64,000 bases of DNA from Bacteroidales bacterium (GCA_009877105.1 WXFD01000053.1:49535-113534), one strand, 5' to 3'; shown: positions 27,848-38,401, counted from the first letter of the stretch. Notes: generated by a model not told the origin, from the sequence alone. Program-made: numbers and translations.

Positions 27848-30800
27848 ATGATTAAACCATCCGGCAGGTTTTTTTTCTTCTTTATTATTTTCTTTTTTGT
27901 AATCTTCTCATCTTGCCAGAATGAACGGTTTAAAAAGCGTGCCAGCTCAAAGACTTTGTTCAGGCTGCTTGATCCGAAAGAATGCGGCATAACCTTCGCA
28001 AACAGGCTTACCGAATCGGATACTGACAATGCAATCTTCTATGAATATTACTACAACGGGGCCGGACTTGCTGTGGGTGATCTCGACAATGACGGGCTGA
28101 GTGATATTGTATTCGGTGCAAATATGACCGAGTGCAGGGTGTATCTGAACAAGGGCGGACTTAAGTTTGCTGATGTTACCAGGCAGTGCGGGGTCAATAC
28201 GGCGGGCAAATGGATTACGGGAGTAAGCCTCGCCGATGTCAACAATGACGGATGGCTTGATATTTACCTGTGTGCAGCAGGCAATATCGACTATGACTAC
28301 ACCAATATGCTTTATATCAGCAATGGCGACCCTGATAATCTTTTTTTCACGGAATGTGCCGCTGCGGTTGGCCTGGCTGACAGGGGCTATTCAACCCAGG
28401 CAGTGTTTTTTGATTATGACCGCGACGGGGATCTTGATATGTATCTTGTTACTGCTTCGATGACAATCCCCAACAAGAATGCCCTTCGCCAAAGGAAAAA
28501 TGACGGCTCGATGCCCAATACCGACAGGCTGTACAGGAATGAGGGAATAAATCCCCTCACCAATCTTCCGTTTTTCAGGAATGTGTCGCGCGAAGCCGGA
28601 ATAACATGGGACGGATTCGGCCTGGGAGTCGCTGTTTGTGATATTAACAAGGATGGCTGGCCCGATATTTATGTGGGCAACGATTACATATCGAATGACC
28701 TGCTCTATGTGAATCAGAAAGACGGCACTTTCAGGGAAATGGTCCAGGATTATACGAAGCATATTACCCTGAGCACCATGGGTCTTGATATTGCAGATTT
28801 CAATAATGACGGGTTCGTGGACCTCGTTTTACTTGACATGCAGCCTGAAAATTACTACAGGAAAAGAACCATGGCCCTGAATATGCGTGATTACAAAAGA
28901 TATCTCAGCGAATTGAATGCAGGGTATTCACCCCAGTACATCAGGAATATGATTCAGGTGAATAATGGCAATATCAACGGAAGGATAACTTTCAGTGATA
29001 TAGGCCAGCTTGCAGGAATATTTGAGACGGACTGGAGCTGGGGAACCTTATTTGCCGATTTCGACAACGACGGCTTCAAGGATCTGATTATTGGCAATGG
29101 TATTCCCCATGACGTCACAAATATGGATGTTTCGGAATTGTGGATGAAAACAATAAGGGCCAACCGCGAAATTGATTTCACCGTTCTTTATAAGCTTCTT
29201 AAGGCAGAAATGGACAAACTGGGAAACGTTAAGAAGCCAAACATGATATTCAGAAACAACGGCAGCCTGATTTTTGAAACGAAAACCCGGGAATGGGGTC
29301 TTGGCCGGCCTTCCTATTCAACGGGCATGGTGTTTGCCGACCTGGATAATGACGGGGATCTTGACCTGATAATGAATAATATCAATGATCCGGCATTTGT
29401 CTATGAAAATACCTTGATGAGCGTCGATTCCCTTAAATCGAGGAACCATTTTATTTCATTGATTCTGAGAGGCGACACAAAGAATACCGGCGGCATTGGA
29501 ACAAAAGTTACAGTCTATCATGATGGCCGCCTTCAATACCATGAGCATTTCCCGGTAAGAGGATTTCAGTCGATGGTGGATTCGAAGATCCATTTCGGTG
29601 TAGGGACATCTGAATCCATTGATTCGATCATAGTCTGCTGGCCCGATGAAAAGGTGCAGAAGCTCCGTAATGTGCCTTCCGATCAGTTTATTGAGGTTAG
29701 GTACATTGACGCAAAGCCAGACAGGATATTTGAAAATAAAACCGGGAATCCTTCATTGTTCATCCAGGTGCCTGAAAAAAACGGAATAAAATATATTCAT
29801 CGCGAAAGGCAGTTCATCGATTTCGATATTCAGCCGCTCGTTCCGCATCAGTATTCAAAAGAAGGACCGGGGATTGCCGTCGGGGACATAAATTCAGACG
29901 GTTTGGATGATTTTTTCATAGGAGGATCCACCAGTTATTCAGGAATGGTTTTTATCCAGGGGAATAATTCAGTTTTCACATCATATCCCCTGCCCGGTGA
30001 AAATAATTATGAAGATATGGGAGCACTTCTGTTTGATGCTGACGGCGACGGGGATAACGACCTGTATGTTGTCAGTGGCGGTGCCGGACTTCCGCCGGGC
30101 ATTGAATTCTACAACGACAGGCTGTATATAAACAACGGAAAGGGAGGCTTCATAATGGACAGGAACGCTCTCCCGGATGAACGCGTCTGCGGCTCGCACG
30201 TTGCCGCTGCCGATTTTGACAGGGACGGCGATCTGGATCTTTTTGTCTGCGGAAGGGTCAGCCTTGAAAATTACCCGCTGCCCCCAAGGAGTTTCCTGCT
30301 AAGAAATGACAGCAAAGGTTCGCAGATCAGGTTCACTGACGTAACCGGCGCGCTGGCGCCAGAACTTGAAAGACCCGGACTACTTGCCTCGGCACTATGG
30401 ACCGATTTCAACAATGACGGATGGCCGGATCTGATAATTGCCGGGGAATGGATGCCTGTAATGTTTTTCGTGAATGTACAGGGAAAACTCAGAAATATCA
30501 CCGGCTCAACCGGACTGGACAAATATACCGGCTGGTGGAACAGCATTGCTGCGGGCGATTTTGACAGGGACGGGGACATGGATTATGCCGTGGGTAATCT
30601 GGGCCTGAACACCCAGTATAAGGTGTCCCCGGCTGAGCCCATGCGGATCATGGCCAGGGATTTTGACCTGAACGGGACCATCGACCCTGTATGCAGTTAC
30701 TATGTTCAGGGAAAGAGTTATCCAATTTATCACAGGAATGTGTTGCTTTCCCAGATCCCGTCGTTGAGAAACAGGTACAATACATATGAAGCATACGCAA

Positions 30801-31441
30801 GAGCTACTCTTGATGATATTTTTCCTGAGGATACCAGGAAAGGTGCTTATATAAAGGAGTGCACCTGGTTTGCATCATCATGGATTGAAAACCTGGGAAA
30901 TGGCGCTTTCAGAATGCATTCCCTTCCCGAAGAAGCGCAGCTTTCACCGGTTTTCGGGATGTTGGCAGGCGATTATAACAACGATGGCAACTGCGATCTC
31001 ATACTGACAGGTAACTCTTATTCTTCAAATGTTTATACGGGACAATATGATGCTTCGATAGGTTTATTCCTTTCAGGAGACGGGAAAGGCGGCTTTAAGC
31101 CGGTTTTGGGGAGGGAAAGCGGCTTTTTCGTAGATGGTGATGCAAAATCCCTTGCTGAGATATCGCTGAAAGATGGCAATTCATTTATACTTGCCGCCCG
31201 GAACTCAGACACCCTGAGGGTTTTTAAACCTCTGGCAAAACCCGCCGGAATTATCAGGCTCGGCAAGGATGATTTTTGTGCGGAGATCATATTGAAAAAT
31301 GGTACCAGGGAATACCGTGAATTTTACTATGGCAGCGGTTACCTGTCACAGTCATCAAGAGTTCTGAAACTTCCGCCGGAAGCTGCTTCCGTAACTGTTA
31401 TGACATTTACGGGGGAAAAAAGGATCATAACCATGAAATAG
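27848..31441 (+). CDS. FG-GAP/VCBS repeat lipoprotein with ASPIC/UnbV domain
   Basis: This 1197-residue lipoprotein (signal with a long Phe/Ile core, lipobox IFSSC) contains at least twelve calcium-binding loops of the DxDxDGxxD type, such as GDLDNDGLSDIV, ADVNNDGWLDIY, FDYDRDGDLDMY and ADFDRDGDLDLF. They make up beta-propeller blades before and after a middle ASPIC/UnbV domain (about 530-620: GGIGTKVTVYHDGR, FPVRGFQSMVDSKIHFGVG). Proteins of this CRTAC1-like type are common next to SusCD in marine and gut Bacteroidota and are thought to be surface-exposed binding proteins. The function is not proven. It follows the susD terminator by 52 bases and is probably under its own promoter or partial read-through. 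Confidence 0.88.
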   Translation: MIKPSGRFFFFFIIFFFVIFSSCQNERFKKRASSKTLFRLLDPKECGITFANRLTESDTDNAIFYEYYYNGAGLAVGDLDNDGLSDIVFGANMTECRVYLNKGGLKFADVTRQCGVNTAGKWITGVSLADVNNDGWLDIYLCAAGNIDYDYTNMLYISNGDPDNLFFTECAAAVGLADRGYSTQAVFFDYDRDGDLDMYLVTASMTIPNKNALRQRKNDGSMPNTDRLYRNEGINPLTNLPFFRNVSREAGITWDGFGLGVAVCDINKDGWPDIYVGNDYISNDLLYVNQKDGTFREMVQDYTKHITLSTMGLDIADFNNDGFVDLVLLDMQPENYYRKRTMALNMRDYKRYLSELNAGYSPQYIRNMIQVNNGNINGRITFSDIGQLAGIFETDWSWGTLFADFDNDGFKDLIIGNGIPHDVTNMDVSELWMKTIRANREIDFTVLYKLLKAEMDKLGNVKKPNMIFRNNGSLIFETKTREWGLGRPSYSTGMVFADLDNDGDLDLIMNNINDPAFVYENTLMSVDSLKSRNHFISLILRGDTKNTGGIGTKVTVYHDGRLQYHEHFPVRGFQSMVDSKIHFGVGTSESIDSIIVCWPDEKVQKLRNVPSDQFIEVRYIDAKPDRIFENKTGNPSLFIQVPEKNGIKYIHRERQFIDFDIQPLVPHQYSKEGPGIAVGDINSDGLDDFFIGGSTSYSGMVFIQGNNSVFTSYPLPGENNYEDMGALLFDADGDGDNDLYVVSGGAGLPPGIEFYNDRLYINNGKGGFIMDRNALPDERVCGSHVAAADFDRDGDLDLFVCGRVSLENYPLPPRSFLLRNDSKGSQIRFTDVTGALAPELERPGLLASALWTDFNNDGWPDLIIAGEWMPVMFFVNVQGKLRNITGSTGLDKYTGWWNSIAAGDFDRDGDMDYAVGNLGLNTQYKVSPAEPMRIMARDFDLNGTIDPVCSYYVQGKSYPIYHRNVLLSQIPSLRNRYNTYEAYARATLDDIFPEDTRKGAYIKECTWFASSWIENLGNGAFRMHSLPEEAQLSPVFGMLAGDYNNDGNCDLILTGNSYSSNVYTGQYDASIGLFLSGDGKGGFKPVLGRESGFFVDGDAKSLAEISLKDGNSFILAARNSDTLRVFKPLAKPAGIIRLGKDDFCAEIILKNGTREYREFYYGSGYLSQSSRVLKLPPEAASVTVMTFTGEKRIITMK

Positions 31442-31634
31442 TATTCCGGGCAGATAGGGAAGAAGAACACAATCGCGGATCCCGGCCCGGAAAAAACAGA
31501 TAAATGAACAGACGCTTTGCCTGGCATACAACCTGCCATATCGGGTACAATGACATATTGCCTTCAGAATCAGGATGGCTTAAGGAAGAAATAATAATAT
31601 TTAATCAAAACCTGACTGTTAAAACAATTTATTT

Positions 31635-33437
31635 ATGAAAGCAAGCAGTACATTTAAAGATTCAACAAAAGGAAGATTCGGATTTTATGCCTTTTGTTCC
31701 GGTCTTGCATTTTTGGTATTTCTGTTGTCCGGCTTAACCCTGTTTGCCCAATCGCCTGATGATAACGGCAATGTGAAGGTTTGGGCTGTACCCGGAGAGC
31801 AGAAAGTCAGGCCGGATGATAAGCCTGAGACTGCAAATCTTGTGTGGTCCGCTGCAGACAAACAAGTTTCGATTGCCGGAGCAGGCAACGAACATGTCCC
31901 GTTCCAGGTTGTGATCTCAACTCCCGTTCCTCCGGGCTGGAGGCCAAAGGCACCCGACGGTTTTTTCGTAAAGGCTTCCGGACTGAGATCCGACAGGGGA
32001 GACCTGATAGGTAAGGAAAATGTGAAACTCTACCTTGAGCATTATATTCAGATTTACGCGGTTTCAAGCCCGGTCGGGGCAACAGGGTACTGGCCCGATG
32101 CTCTTGCACCGTTAAGTGAACCGTTCAGTATGCAGGCCCAATATATAGTCGTGGGAAACCGGCCCGTATGGATAGATGTTTTCATCCCTTCGGGTACTCC
32201 TAAGGGAATCTATACGGGAACAGTTACGGTTGAGAGATTTGGAAAGGTCCTGGAAACGATCGGAGTCAGCCTGGAAGTGTACGGATTCTCACTGCCTGAT
32301 GAGACTCACATTATAACCTATATGAATATTTCGAAAAATGAAGTAACGCGGTTTTATAATGCAAGCGGTTCGGCCCCGGTTACGGAAGAACTTATGCGGA
32401 ATTACTTCAGTTTCCTGTTTGATCACAGGATGGAAACCTGGTTCAATGATCCGCTTGTACCCGAAATTACCCTGAAAGGAGAAAAAGTCGATCTGAAATT
32501 CAATGAAGAGAGGTACGATTATTACATGAATAAGCTTAAGCTGAAAAGGGTCATCCTTGAAACCGTACCCCATGAAATTACCAGGCAGCTGAAAACGGAA
32601 CCTTTTTCTCCTGTTTTCAACAGGGTGGTAAAAAGCTATCTTACATCCGTTGAATCTTTTTTCAGGAAACGGGGATGGCTCGATCGCCTCGTTTTTAACA
32701 GTCCGATTGATGAGCCAAATACGAAGAAAGATTATGAGGAGACCCGGCTGTACGCACAGCTTGTACACGAAGCTGTTCCGGGCGTACCTTTTCTTTCAAC
32801 AGAATCTCCTGTCAGTGATAATCCGGAGTGGGGTACATTGCGTGGCTATGTCAACAATTTCTGTGTTCACGGCAATGCCCTGAATGACCCGGAGGTTAAG
32901 CAGGCATTGCTTGAGGAACAGGCAAAGGGAGGCGAGGCCACATGGTATATTTCATGCGATCAGGCATATCCCCAGCCAAACTATTTCATTGATGCTCCTG
33001 CACTTGATCCGCTGATGGTTCCATGGATAACAGAACGGTACAAAATGAACGGGTTCCTTTACTGGGCAGCCAACTTCTGGAACCAGACCCCTGATCCGTG
33101 GCTCGATCCGGTCACCTTTATATCAGGGTTTGAATGCAGCGGTGGTTATGTTCTGAACGGGGAGGGATCATTAATTTATCCGGGCAATCATACAAGAAGA
33201 TATACCGGGCAGCCGGATGTTAACGGCCCTGTGTCGTCAATCAGGTTTGAGCTTCTCAGGGAGGGAATTGAGGATTACGAGTATATATGGCTGCTGAAGG
33301 AAAAAGGCGATCCTGCCTTCGCGGATGAGATTGTCCGGAATATGGTTATTGATGTAAGTACTTTCAGCAGGAATCTTGCTGAACTGTATTTAAGCCGGAA
33401 AGCAATGGCAAAACGCTTGGAAGAGTTGGTAAAATAG
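31635..33437 (+). CDS. GH123/DUF4091 family secreted protein, copy 3
   Basis: This 600-residue protein has a signal peptide ending near LTLFAQ but no lipobox, so it is probably soluble in the periplasm. It shows the family pattern: beta-sandwich with GAGNEHVPFQVVIS and IPSGTPKGIYTGTVTV, then a barrel with FNSPIDEPNTKKDYEE containing the Asp-Glu pair near residue 360, NGFLYWAANFW on a late strand and the closing EGSLIYPG and GPVSSIRFELLREGIEDYEY. It opens a rightward set of three GH123 genes spaced by 42 and 4 bases, which argues for cotranscription. The GalNAc specificity is inferred from GH123. Confidence 0.8.
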   Translation: MKASSTFKDSTKGRFGFYAFCSGLAFLVFLLSGLTLFAQSPDDNGNVKVWAVPGEQKVRPDDKPETANLVWSAADKQVSIAGAGNEHVPFQVVISTPVPPGWRPKAPDGFFVKASGLRSDRGDLIGKENVKLYLEHYIQIYAVSSPVGATGYWPDALAPLSEPFSMQAQYIVVGNRPVWIDVFIPSGTPKGIYTGTVTVERFGKVLETIGVSLEVYGFSLPDETHIITYMNISKNEVTRFYNASGSAPVTEELMRNYFSFLFDHRMETWFNDPLVPEITLKGEKVDLKFNEERYDYYMNKLKLKRVILETVPHEITRQLKTEPFSPVFNRVVKSYLTSVESFFRKRGWLDRLVFNSPIDEPNTKKDYEETRLYAQLVHEAVPGVPFLSTESPVSDNPEWGTLRGYVNNFCVHGNALNDPEVKQALLEEQAKGGEATWYISCDQAYPQPNYFIDAPALDPLMVPWITERYKMNGFLYWAANFWNQTPDPWLDPVTFISGFECSGGYVLNGEGSLIYPGNHTRRYTGQPDVNGPVSSIRFELLREGIEDYEYIWLLKEKGDPAFADEIVRNMVIDVSTFSRNLAELYLSRKAMAKRLEELVK

Positions 33438-33479
33438 GATCTTCTGTTAATCAATTAACACTAGAAAGGTTTTATAGTA

Positions 33480-36380
33480 ATGAAGAATAAATTATTCATT
33501 AGCAGCATTCTTTTGTTCCTGGCAGCGATGATTCAGATTACTGCATGGGCACAAGTGAATGAACCTGTTATGTATATTCCTTCTGCCGGATCCATACCTG
33601 TGGCTGACGGGAAAATTACTGAGCCAGTCTGGCAACAGGCTGCTGAGCTGACAGAATTTATTAACTGGTCGCGTGACAGTTACATTAAGGATTCCGTTAA
33701 AGTTCTTGTTTGCAGTGATGCCAAAAACCTTTATGTGGCTTTCCGTAACAGTGATCCTGGGGCAGCAAGATTGATGAAGAGCGTCAGTCCGAAGGGGCCG
33801 AGGGATACATTTCTGTGGGGAAGAAACCATGTAAGCGTGGGTTTGTCGTATGGAGGAAAGAGCATCAGGCTGATGGCTGATCCCAAAGGTACCATGACTG
33901 ACTGGAAGGGCGATGATCTGAGCTGGAACGGGAACTGGCAATACGGGGCATCAATAAATAGTCATGATTGGTCTGCTGAATTCATTATTCCCCTGAGTGA
34001 CTTGTCTGAATCAGGAATTGCCCCGGGTGAAGAAATAAAAATTTCCATCTCAAGAAGCTTTCCGATGGGCGAGTCGTCCGAGTGGTCAGGCCGATGCGTG
34101 CTTTCGGCAAAAGAAAACCTTAAATGTACTTTCGGCAGGTGGCCCGAGCCTGTTCCGGGTAAAAATTTCCTGCCTTTCAGCGCATCAAATTTCGGGAATG
34201 CAGAAGCTGATATTAAATGCGTAATAAAACTCTACAAGCTCGACAAAAAACCTGTTTTCATTAATCAGACCGGACAGGGTGCTTCATCCGAAATGCAACT
34301 TGTAATAAGCTCTGAACCCCTTATTTACAATTATGAATATTCGCTGCCTGCACGGCAGTCTGTTGAGCAAAAGCTTCAGTTCGACCTGCCTTATGAAGGA
34401 TCATACTTTGCTTCAGCATCCGTTTTGTCGGCTCAGGGCTCCATCATCAGGCGGGGTGTTGATTTCTGGTTCACAATAGAACCCAACAGGCAGAAGTTAA
34501 ATTCTCTCAAGGGACTGATCGGCGAATCGATTGCCTCACTGACGAGACTTTCCGGACCTGTAGTCGACGATCTGAAGAAGAAAGCAGAAAGTTATTATTC
34601 AGATGTGCTTAAGCTCGAATCATCAGCAGAAAATGCATGGAGTTCCGCAAGGTGGAATGAACTGACTGATAAGACTGACAAGCTGAAATCAGACATTTCG
34701 CGTCATCTTAATTGTTTAAGATGGAACACCCTCATGAACTGGAACGATACATGGGATTTTGGCATCTCACTTACGCATTCTGTTGTAAAACTTAAGAAAG
34801 ATGAGTATTTCCCTTTTCCGGTTACAGACAGGATCAATATCTCCCTGGCAGGCAATGAGTATGAATCTTTTCAGCTGGCACTGCTTCCTTTCAGTGGAGA
34901 TATGAAGAATATGCATGTGCGAGTAAGCGATTTAAAGAGTAAAGACGGAAGCCTGATCGGAAACAAGAATATTGAAGTTTCCCTTGTTGATTATAACATG
35001 ATCGAATGGCAGGCAGATTATGTTGCTGAAAAAGGGTGGCATCCCGACCCGCTGATTCCTTTCAGGAACGGGATGACCATCGATGGGTCAGATCTTTGCA
35101 GGCCTTTATGGATAACCGTTTATGCTCCGGCAGGTACCAAACCTGGTAATTATCAGGGAACAATTGAGATCAGTGCCGACGGAATGAAAAAAGTCATCGC
35201 GTTCGTCGAATGCAGGGTATGGGGATTTGACCTTCCGGTTACAAGTCATCTTAAAACCCACTCCTGGGATAATATTGAGTATATGGCTGATTTCTACAAC
35301 CTTGAGGAATATCCGGTTGAATGGTATATGAACTTCTGCCAGCTCCTGCTTAAGAACAGGTTCAATCCGGGCTCGGCAGGAATTAATTATGTCAGCGAAA
35401 AGCCTGTAAGGAAAGGAAAATATGATTTCAGCAGGGTCGAGAAGGTGCTTCAGTTTTGTATTGACCGGGGGCTTTCCAGATTCTCGATGATCCAGATGAG
35501 GAAGGGATTATATACTCCAAAAGAGGAAGCGGAAGTTTATAAATTTATCGAAGCCTACAGCAGGTTCCTGAAAGAAAGGGGATGGCTTGACGAAGCGCTG
35601 GTTGAGCTCTGGGATGAACCAACTGACCTTGAATGGCCATATATCAGGGAAAGGGCTGAAAAGATAAAAAAGATAGACAAGGATATCCGGCTGCAACTTT
35701 TTGCAGAAGGCGGACCATATGAGTTCTCAGACAGGAGCACCGATAAATATGGGCTCAACGACCTTGTAAATATCTGGGCTCCTGTAAATATAATTGAATC
35801 GCCCGAGACTCAGGCAAAGGGAGGTGAGATATGGACCTATTTCTGCACTCTTGCGAGGGAATCCGCTCCAAATTTCTTTATTGATTGCCCTGCAATTTAC
35901 CAAAGAAGCATTCCATGGTATTGCTGGATGTATGGTGTTGATGGTTTCGAGCACTGGAGTACGAACTATTTCTGGAGAAATGTCAAAAGAGGCGAGCCTG
36001 TCGACAATAAATGGCCAAATACGCCGTGGGATTCACGGACATACTATTACTACAACGGAGAAGGCCAGCTTGTTTATCCAGGACCCGAAGGAGCAACTTA
36101 TTCATCAATCAGGCTGGAGAACTTCCGCGACGGAATGGAAGATTATGAATACCTGTTCAGGCTGAGGGAACTCCTTTCTGCTGCCGGAAATGAAATTGAT
36201 GATCCTATGCTCAATAGTTACAGGCAACTGCTGAAACCTGAAGATTATCTTCTGATAAAAAATCCCCGGAAGATAAAGGTTACCCTTGAAAACACCCTGC
36301 GCTTTCCGGATCAGCCTGAATTGATCCTTGAACGCAGAAATATGATAGCCAATGCAATTGAAAAACTGCTTAAAAAATAA
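33480..36380 (+). CDS. CBM9-like plus GH123/DUF4091 two-domain secreted protein, copy 4
   Basis: This 966-residue protein adds about 340 residues in front of the GH123 module. After the signal peptide (ending near AWAQ), residues 30-230 form a CBM9-like beta-sandwich (VADGKITEPVWQQAAELTEF, VCSDAKNLYVAFR). A helical linker with coiled-coil character lies near 340-430. The DUF4091 module then follows with NEYESFQLALLPF, APAGTKPGNYQGTIEIS, LVELWDEPTDLEWPYI (Asp-Glu pair near residue 710), GVDGFEHWSTNYFW and EGQLVYPG, SIRLENFRDGMEDYEYL. The CBM9-like part probably binds sugar and resembles the separate protein at 41341. It is four bases upstream of copy 5. Confidence 0.8.
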   Translation: MKNKLFISSILLFLAAMIQITAWAQVNEPVMYIPSAGSIPVADGKITEPVWQQAAELTEFINWSRDSYIKDSVKVLVCSDAKNLYVAFRNSDPGAARLMKSVSPKGPRDTFLWGRNHVSVGLSYGGKSIRLMADPKGTMTDWKGDDLSWNGNWQYGASINSHDWSAEFIIPLSDLSESGIAPGEEIKISISRSFPMGESSEWSGRCVLSAKENLKCTFGRWPEPVPGKNFLPFSASNFGNAEADIKCVIKLYKLDKKPVFINQTGQGASSEMQLVISSEPLIYNYEYSLPARQSVEQKLQFDLPYEGSYFASASVLSAQGSIIRRGVDFWFTIEPNRQKLNSLKGLIGESIASLTRLSGPVVDDLKKKAESYYSDVLKLESSAENAWSSARWNELTDKTDKLKSDISRHLNCLRWNTLMNWNDTWDFGISLTHSVVKLKKDEYFPFPVTDRINISLAGNEYESFQLALLPFSGDMKNMHVRVSDLKSKDGSLIGNKNIEVSLVDYNMIEWQADYVAEKGWHPDPLIPFRNGMTIDGSDLCRPLWITVYAPAGTKPGNYQGTIEISADGMKKVIAFVECRVWGFDLPVTSHLKTHSWDNIEYMADFYNLEEYPVEWYMNFCQLLLKNRFNPGSAGINYVSEKPVRKGKYDFSRVEKVLQFCIDRGLSRFSMIQMRKGLYTPKEEAEVYKFIEAYSRFLKERGWLDEALVELWDEPTDLEWPYIRERAEKIKKIDKDIRLQLFAEGGPYEFSDRSTDKYGLNDLVNIWAPVNIIESPETQAKGGEIWTYFCTLARESAPNFFIDCPAIYQRSIPWYCWMYGVDGFEHWSTNYFWRNVKRGEPVDNKWPNTPWDSRTYYYYNGEGQLVYPGPEGATYSSIRLENFRDGMEDYEYLFRLRELLSAAGNEIDDPMLNSYRQLLKPEDYLLIKNPRKIKVTLENTLRFPDQPELILERRNMIANAIEKLLKK

Positions 36381-36384
36381 AACC

Positions 36385-38349
36385 ATGAAGCTGACTGCAT
36401 TTATCTTTCTCATTCTGTTTAGCACCGGTAACCTGCTGTCGCAGGTATTTACCATTGGATCCGTATACGATCTTGATCCTGTTTTTGAAGACGGGTACAA
36501 ACTGCCTGCCATGAAGGACACTTTAAAGATTTTTGGAATCAGGGGAGAAGTTCTGTCAGGGCAGTTCGTGATTAATGCAAAAAAGCAATTAAATGATGTG
36601 AGTGTACACCTTGGTGATTTCAGGGAGATGTCATCGGGGAGCCTGCTGCCGCAGGAGGCCATTGAATGGAATTTCGTTGGAAATATTCCCCTGAAAAAAA
36701 ACACTCCCAACCAGCCTGAAAGAATATTGGTCAGAAAAGCTCCTGCCCGGTTTCCCGATTACCTGATGCAGGAAAGGAGTGTGCAGGTGCCCCAGAAAAC
36801 CTATAGGGCAGTCTGGCTTACTTTTTCCATTCCTGAAGGCGCCAGGGAAGGAACATATTCAGGGAAAGCAACTGTAAAATGCAGTCAGGGTGAGCAGTCG
36901 CTGCCTGTTCTCGTGAAGATTTATCCACTTACCCTTTCCTCCGGGAGGCATCTTAAAGTTACCGAATGGTATTCCACGGACCATTTCCGGCGTTTTCACG
37001 GCATCACTGAAAAATATACGCCGGAATGGTTTGCAATGCTTCGCAGGTATGCTGAAAACATGGTTTCACACAGGCAGAATATTTTCCATGTACCGATGAG
37101 CGCAATAGAAATATCCGGAACAGGGGAGGGCAGGTTCAGATTTGACTTTACAAAATTTGATCAGACCGCCAATGTTTTCTGGGAAACAGGAAAGATGGAT
37201 TACCTTGAAACAGGTGATCTTTTTAGATTTGGCGAAGATGCCTGGTTCAGTACAAACCTGAAATTCAAAGATTACAGGATTAGGAATGAAAGAACGGGAA
37301 CGGTTGAGACAGTGAAGGGAGAGGAGATTGTTCCACTGCTTCTTCCCGAATTTGAAAGTCATCTGAGACAGAAAGGCTGGTTGCACAAAACACTTTTTCA
37401 TATCCAGGATGAACCGTCAATGCATAATTCCCTTGCCTGGAGGGAGAAATCTTCATATGTCCGCAGCCTTGCACCCGACCTTAAAAGGATTGATGCAATA
37501 GAAACAACAAATGTGCTGGATGAAATAGAAATTGCTGTTCCCAAGATTGATGCACTTGCGACATGGCACAGATCGTATGAGGACGCCCGCAGGAACGGGA
37601 TCGAATTATGGTTCTACACAGTGGGGATTTACCAGGGAAGCCTGTTTCCCAACAAGACTATTGATCTGCCGTTTATGAACAGCCGGCTGCTGCACTGGCT
37701 CAATTATAAGTATGATGCAACCGGCTTCCTGCACTGGGGATGGAACCAGTGGGAGGAGGATCCATTCAGTGACACGGGTATGCACATAGGGGATGGCTGG
37801 CATGTTTACCCTGCAAAAGACGGAGTCTTGAATTCTCTCAGGTGGGAACAGATGAGAAACGGGATCCAGGATTATGAATGTTTTAAAATGCTGGAGGACA
37901 AAATAAGGTGCCTCAGGGATTCACTCGGATCAAGGGCATCCTGGATAGATCCATCGCAGCGGGGCAAAGAAATAGCCTCGAAAATTGTTAAGGACTTTGA
38001 TGAACATTCCAACGATCCCCGGTCGTTTTACAATGCAAAGGAGGAACTTATCAGGGAGATAATCAGTTTTGACAATTCTCCCGGGATATATATTCAGACC
38101 AACCCTGTTGATGGTTCATCTATCACATTACATTCTTCAGTTGAGCTTTTTGGATGGACAATACCCGGAACGAAAATAGTTGTGAACGGCAAGGAACTGC
38201 CTGTAAGCGATCAGGGTTATTTCTTCGAACAGTTTGGAGGAGAGGAACTTGACAATACAAAAATAGGACTATCCGAGAGCTCGGTTTTTGTACAGGCCTC
38301 AAAAGACGGTAAAACAACCGAAATAGTGAGAAACTTCAAGGTATATTGA
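36385..38349 (+). CDS. GH123/DUF4091 family secreted protein, copy 5
   Basis: An upstream ATG at 36352 lies inside the previous gene; the ATG at 36385 begins directly with a signal peptide (MKLTAFIFLILFSTGNLLSQ) and is preferred, giving 654 residues. The N-terminal beta-sandwich is shorter than in copies 1-4 (IPEGAREGTYSGKATVKC). The barrel has KTLFHIQDEPSMHNSLAW with the Asp-Glu pair near residue 345 and YDATGFLHWGWNQW, followed by GWHVYPAKDGVLNSLRWEQM and NGIQDYECFKMLEDK, a diverged form of the family end. The last 90 residues form an added beta domain (ELFGWTIPGTKIVVNGKELP). It is the third of three adjacent GH123 genes. Confidence 0.8.
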   Translation: MKLTAFIFLILFSTGNLLSQVFTIGSVYDLDPVFEDGYKLPAMKDTLKIFGIRGEVLSGQFVINAKKQLNDVSVHLGDFREMSSGSLLPQEAIEWNFVGNIPLKKNTPNQPERILVRKAPARFPDYLMQERSVQVPQKTYRAVWLTFSIPEGAREGTYSGKATVKCSQGEQSLPVLVKIYPLTLSSGRHLKVTEWYSTDHFRRFHGITEKYTPEWFAMLRRYAENMVSHRQNIFHVPMSAIEISGTGEGRFRFDFTKFDQTANVFWETGKMDYLETGDLFRFGEDAWFSTNLKFKDYRIRNERTGTVETVKGEEIVPLLLPEFESHLRQKGWLHKTLFHIQDEPSMHNSLAWREKSSYVRSLAPDLKRIDAIETTNVLDEIEIAVPKIDALATWHRSYEDARRNGIELWFYTVGIYQGSLFPNKTIDLPFMNSRLLHWLNYKYDATGFLHWGWNQWEEDPFSDTGMHIGDGWHVYPAKDGVLNSLRWEQMRNGIQDYECFKMLEDKIRCLRDSLGSRASWIDPSQRGKEIASKIVKDFDEHSNDPRSFYNAKEELIREIISFDNSPGIYIQTNPVDGSSITLHSSVELFGWTIPGTKIVVNGKELPVSDQGYFFEQFGGEELDNTKIGLSESSVFVQASKDGKTTEIVRNFKVY

Positions 38350-38401
38350 AACAGTGATAACTGAGTCGGTGATTTATTAATTCATAATATTATAAAAAGG
38401 A

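Noticed and set aside
31444..31492. 8-base inverted repeat (TTCCGGGC and GCCCGGAA) after the FG-GAP gene
   Set aside because: The loop is 33 bases and the tail on the forward strand is A-rich, so it is not a convincing terminator.
36105..36710. 201-codon reverse ORF over the junction of GH123 copies 4 and 5
   Set aside because: It overlaps both genes and has no protein-like features.
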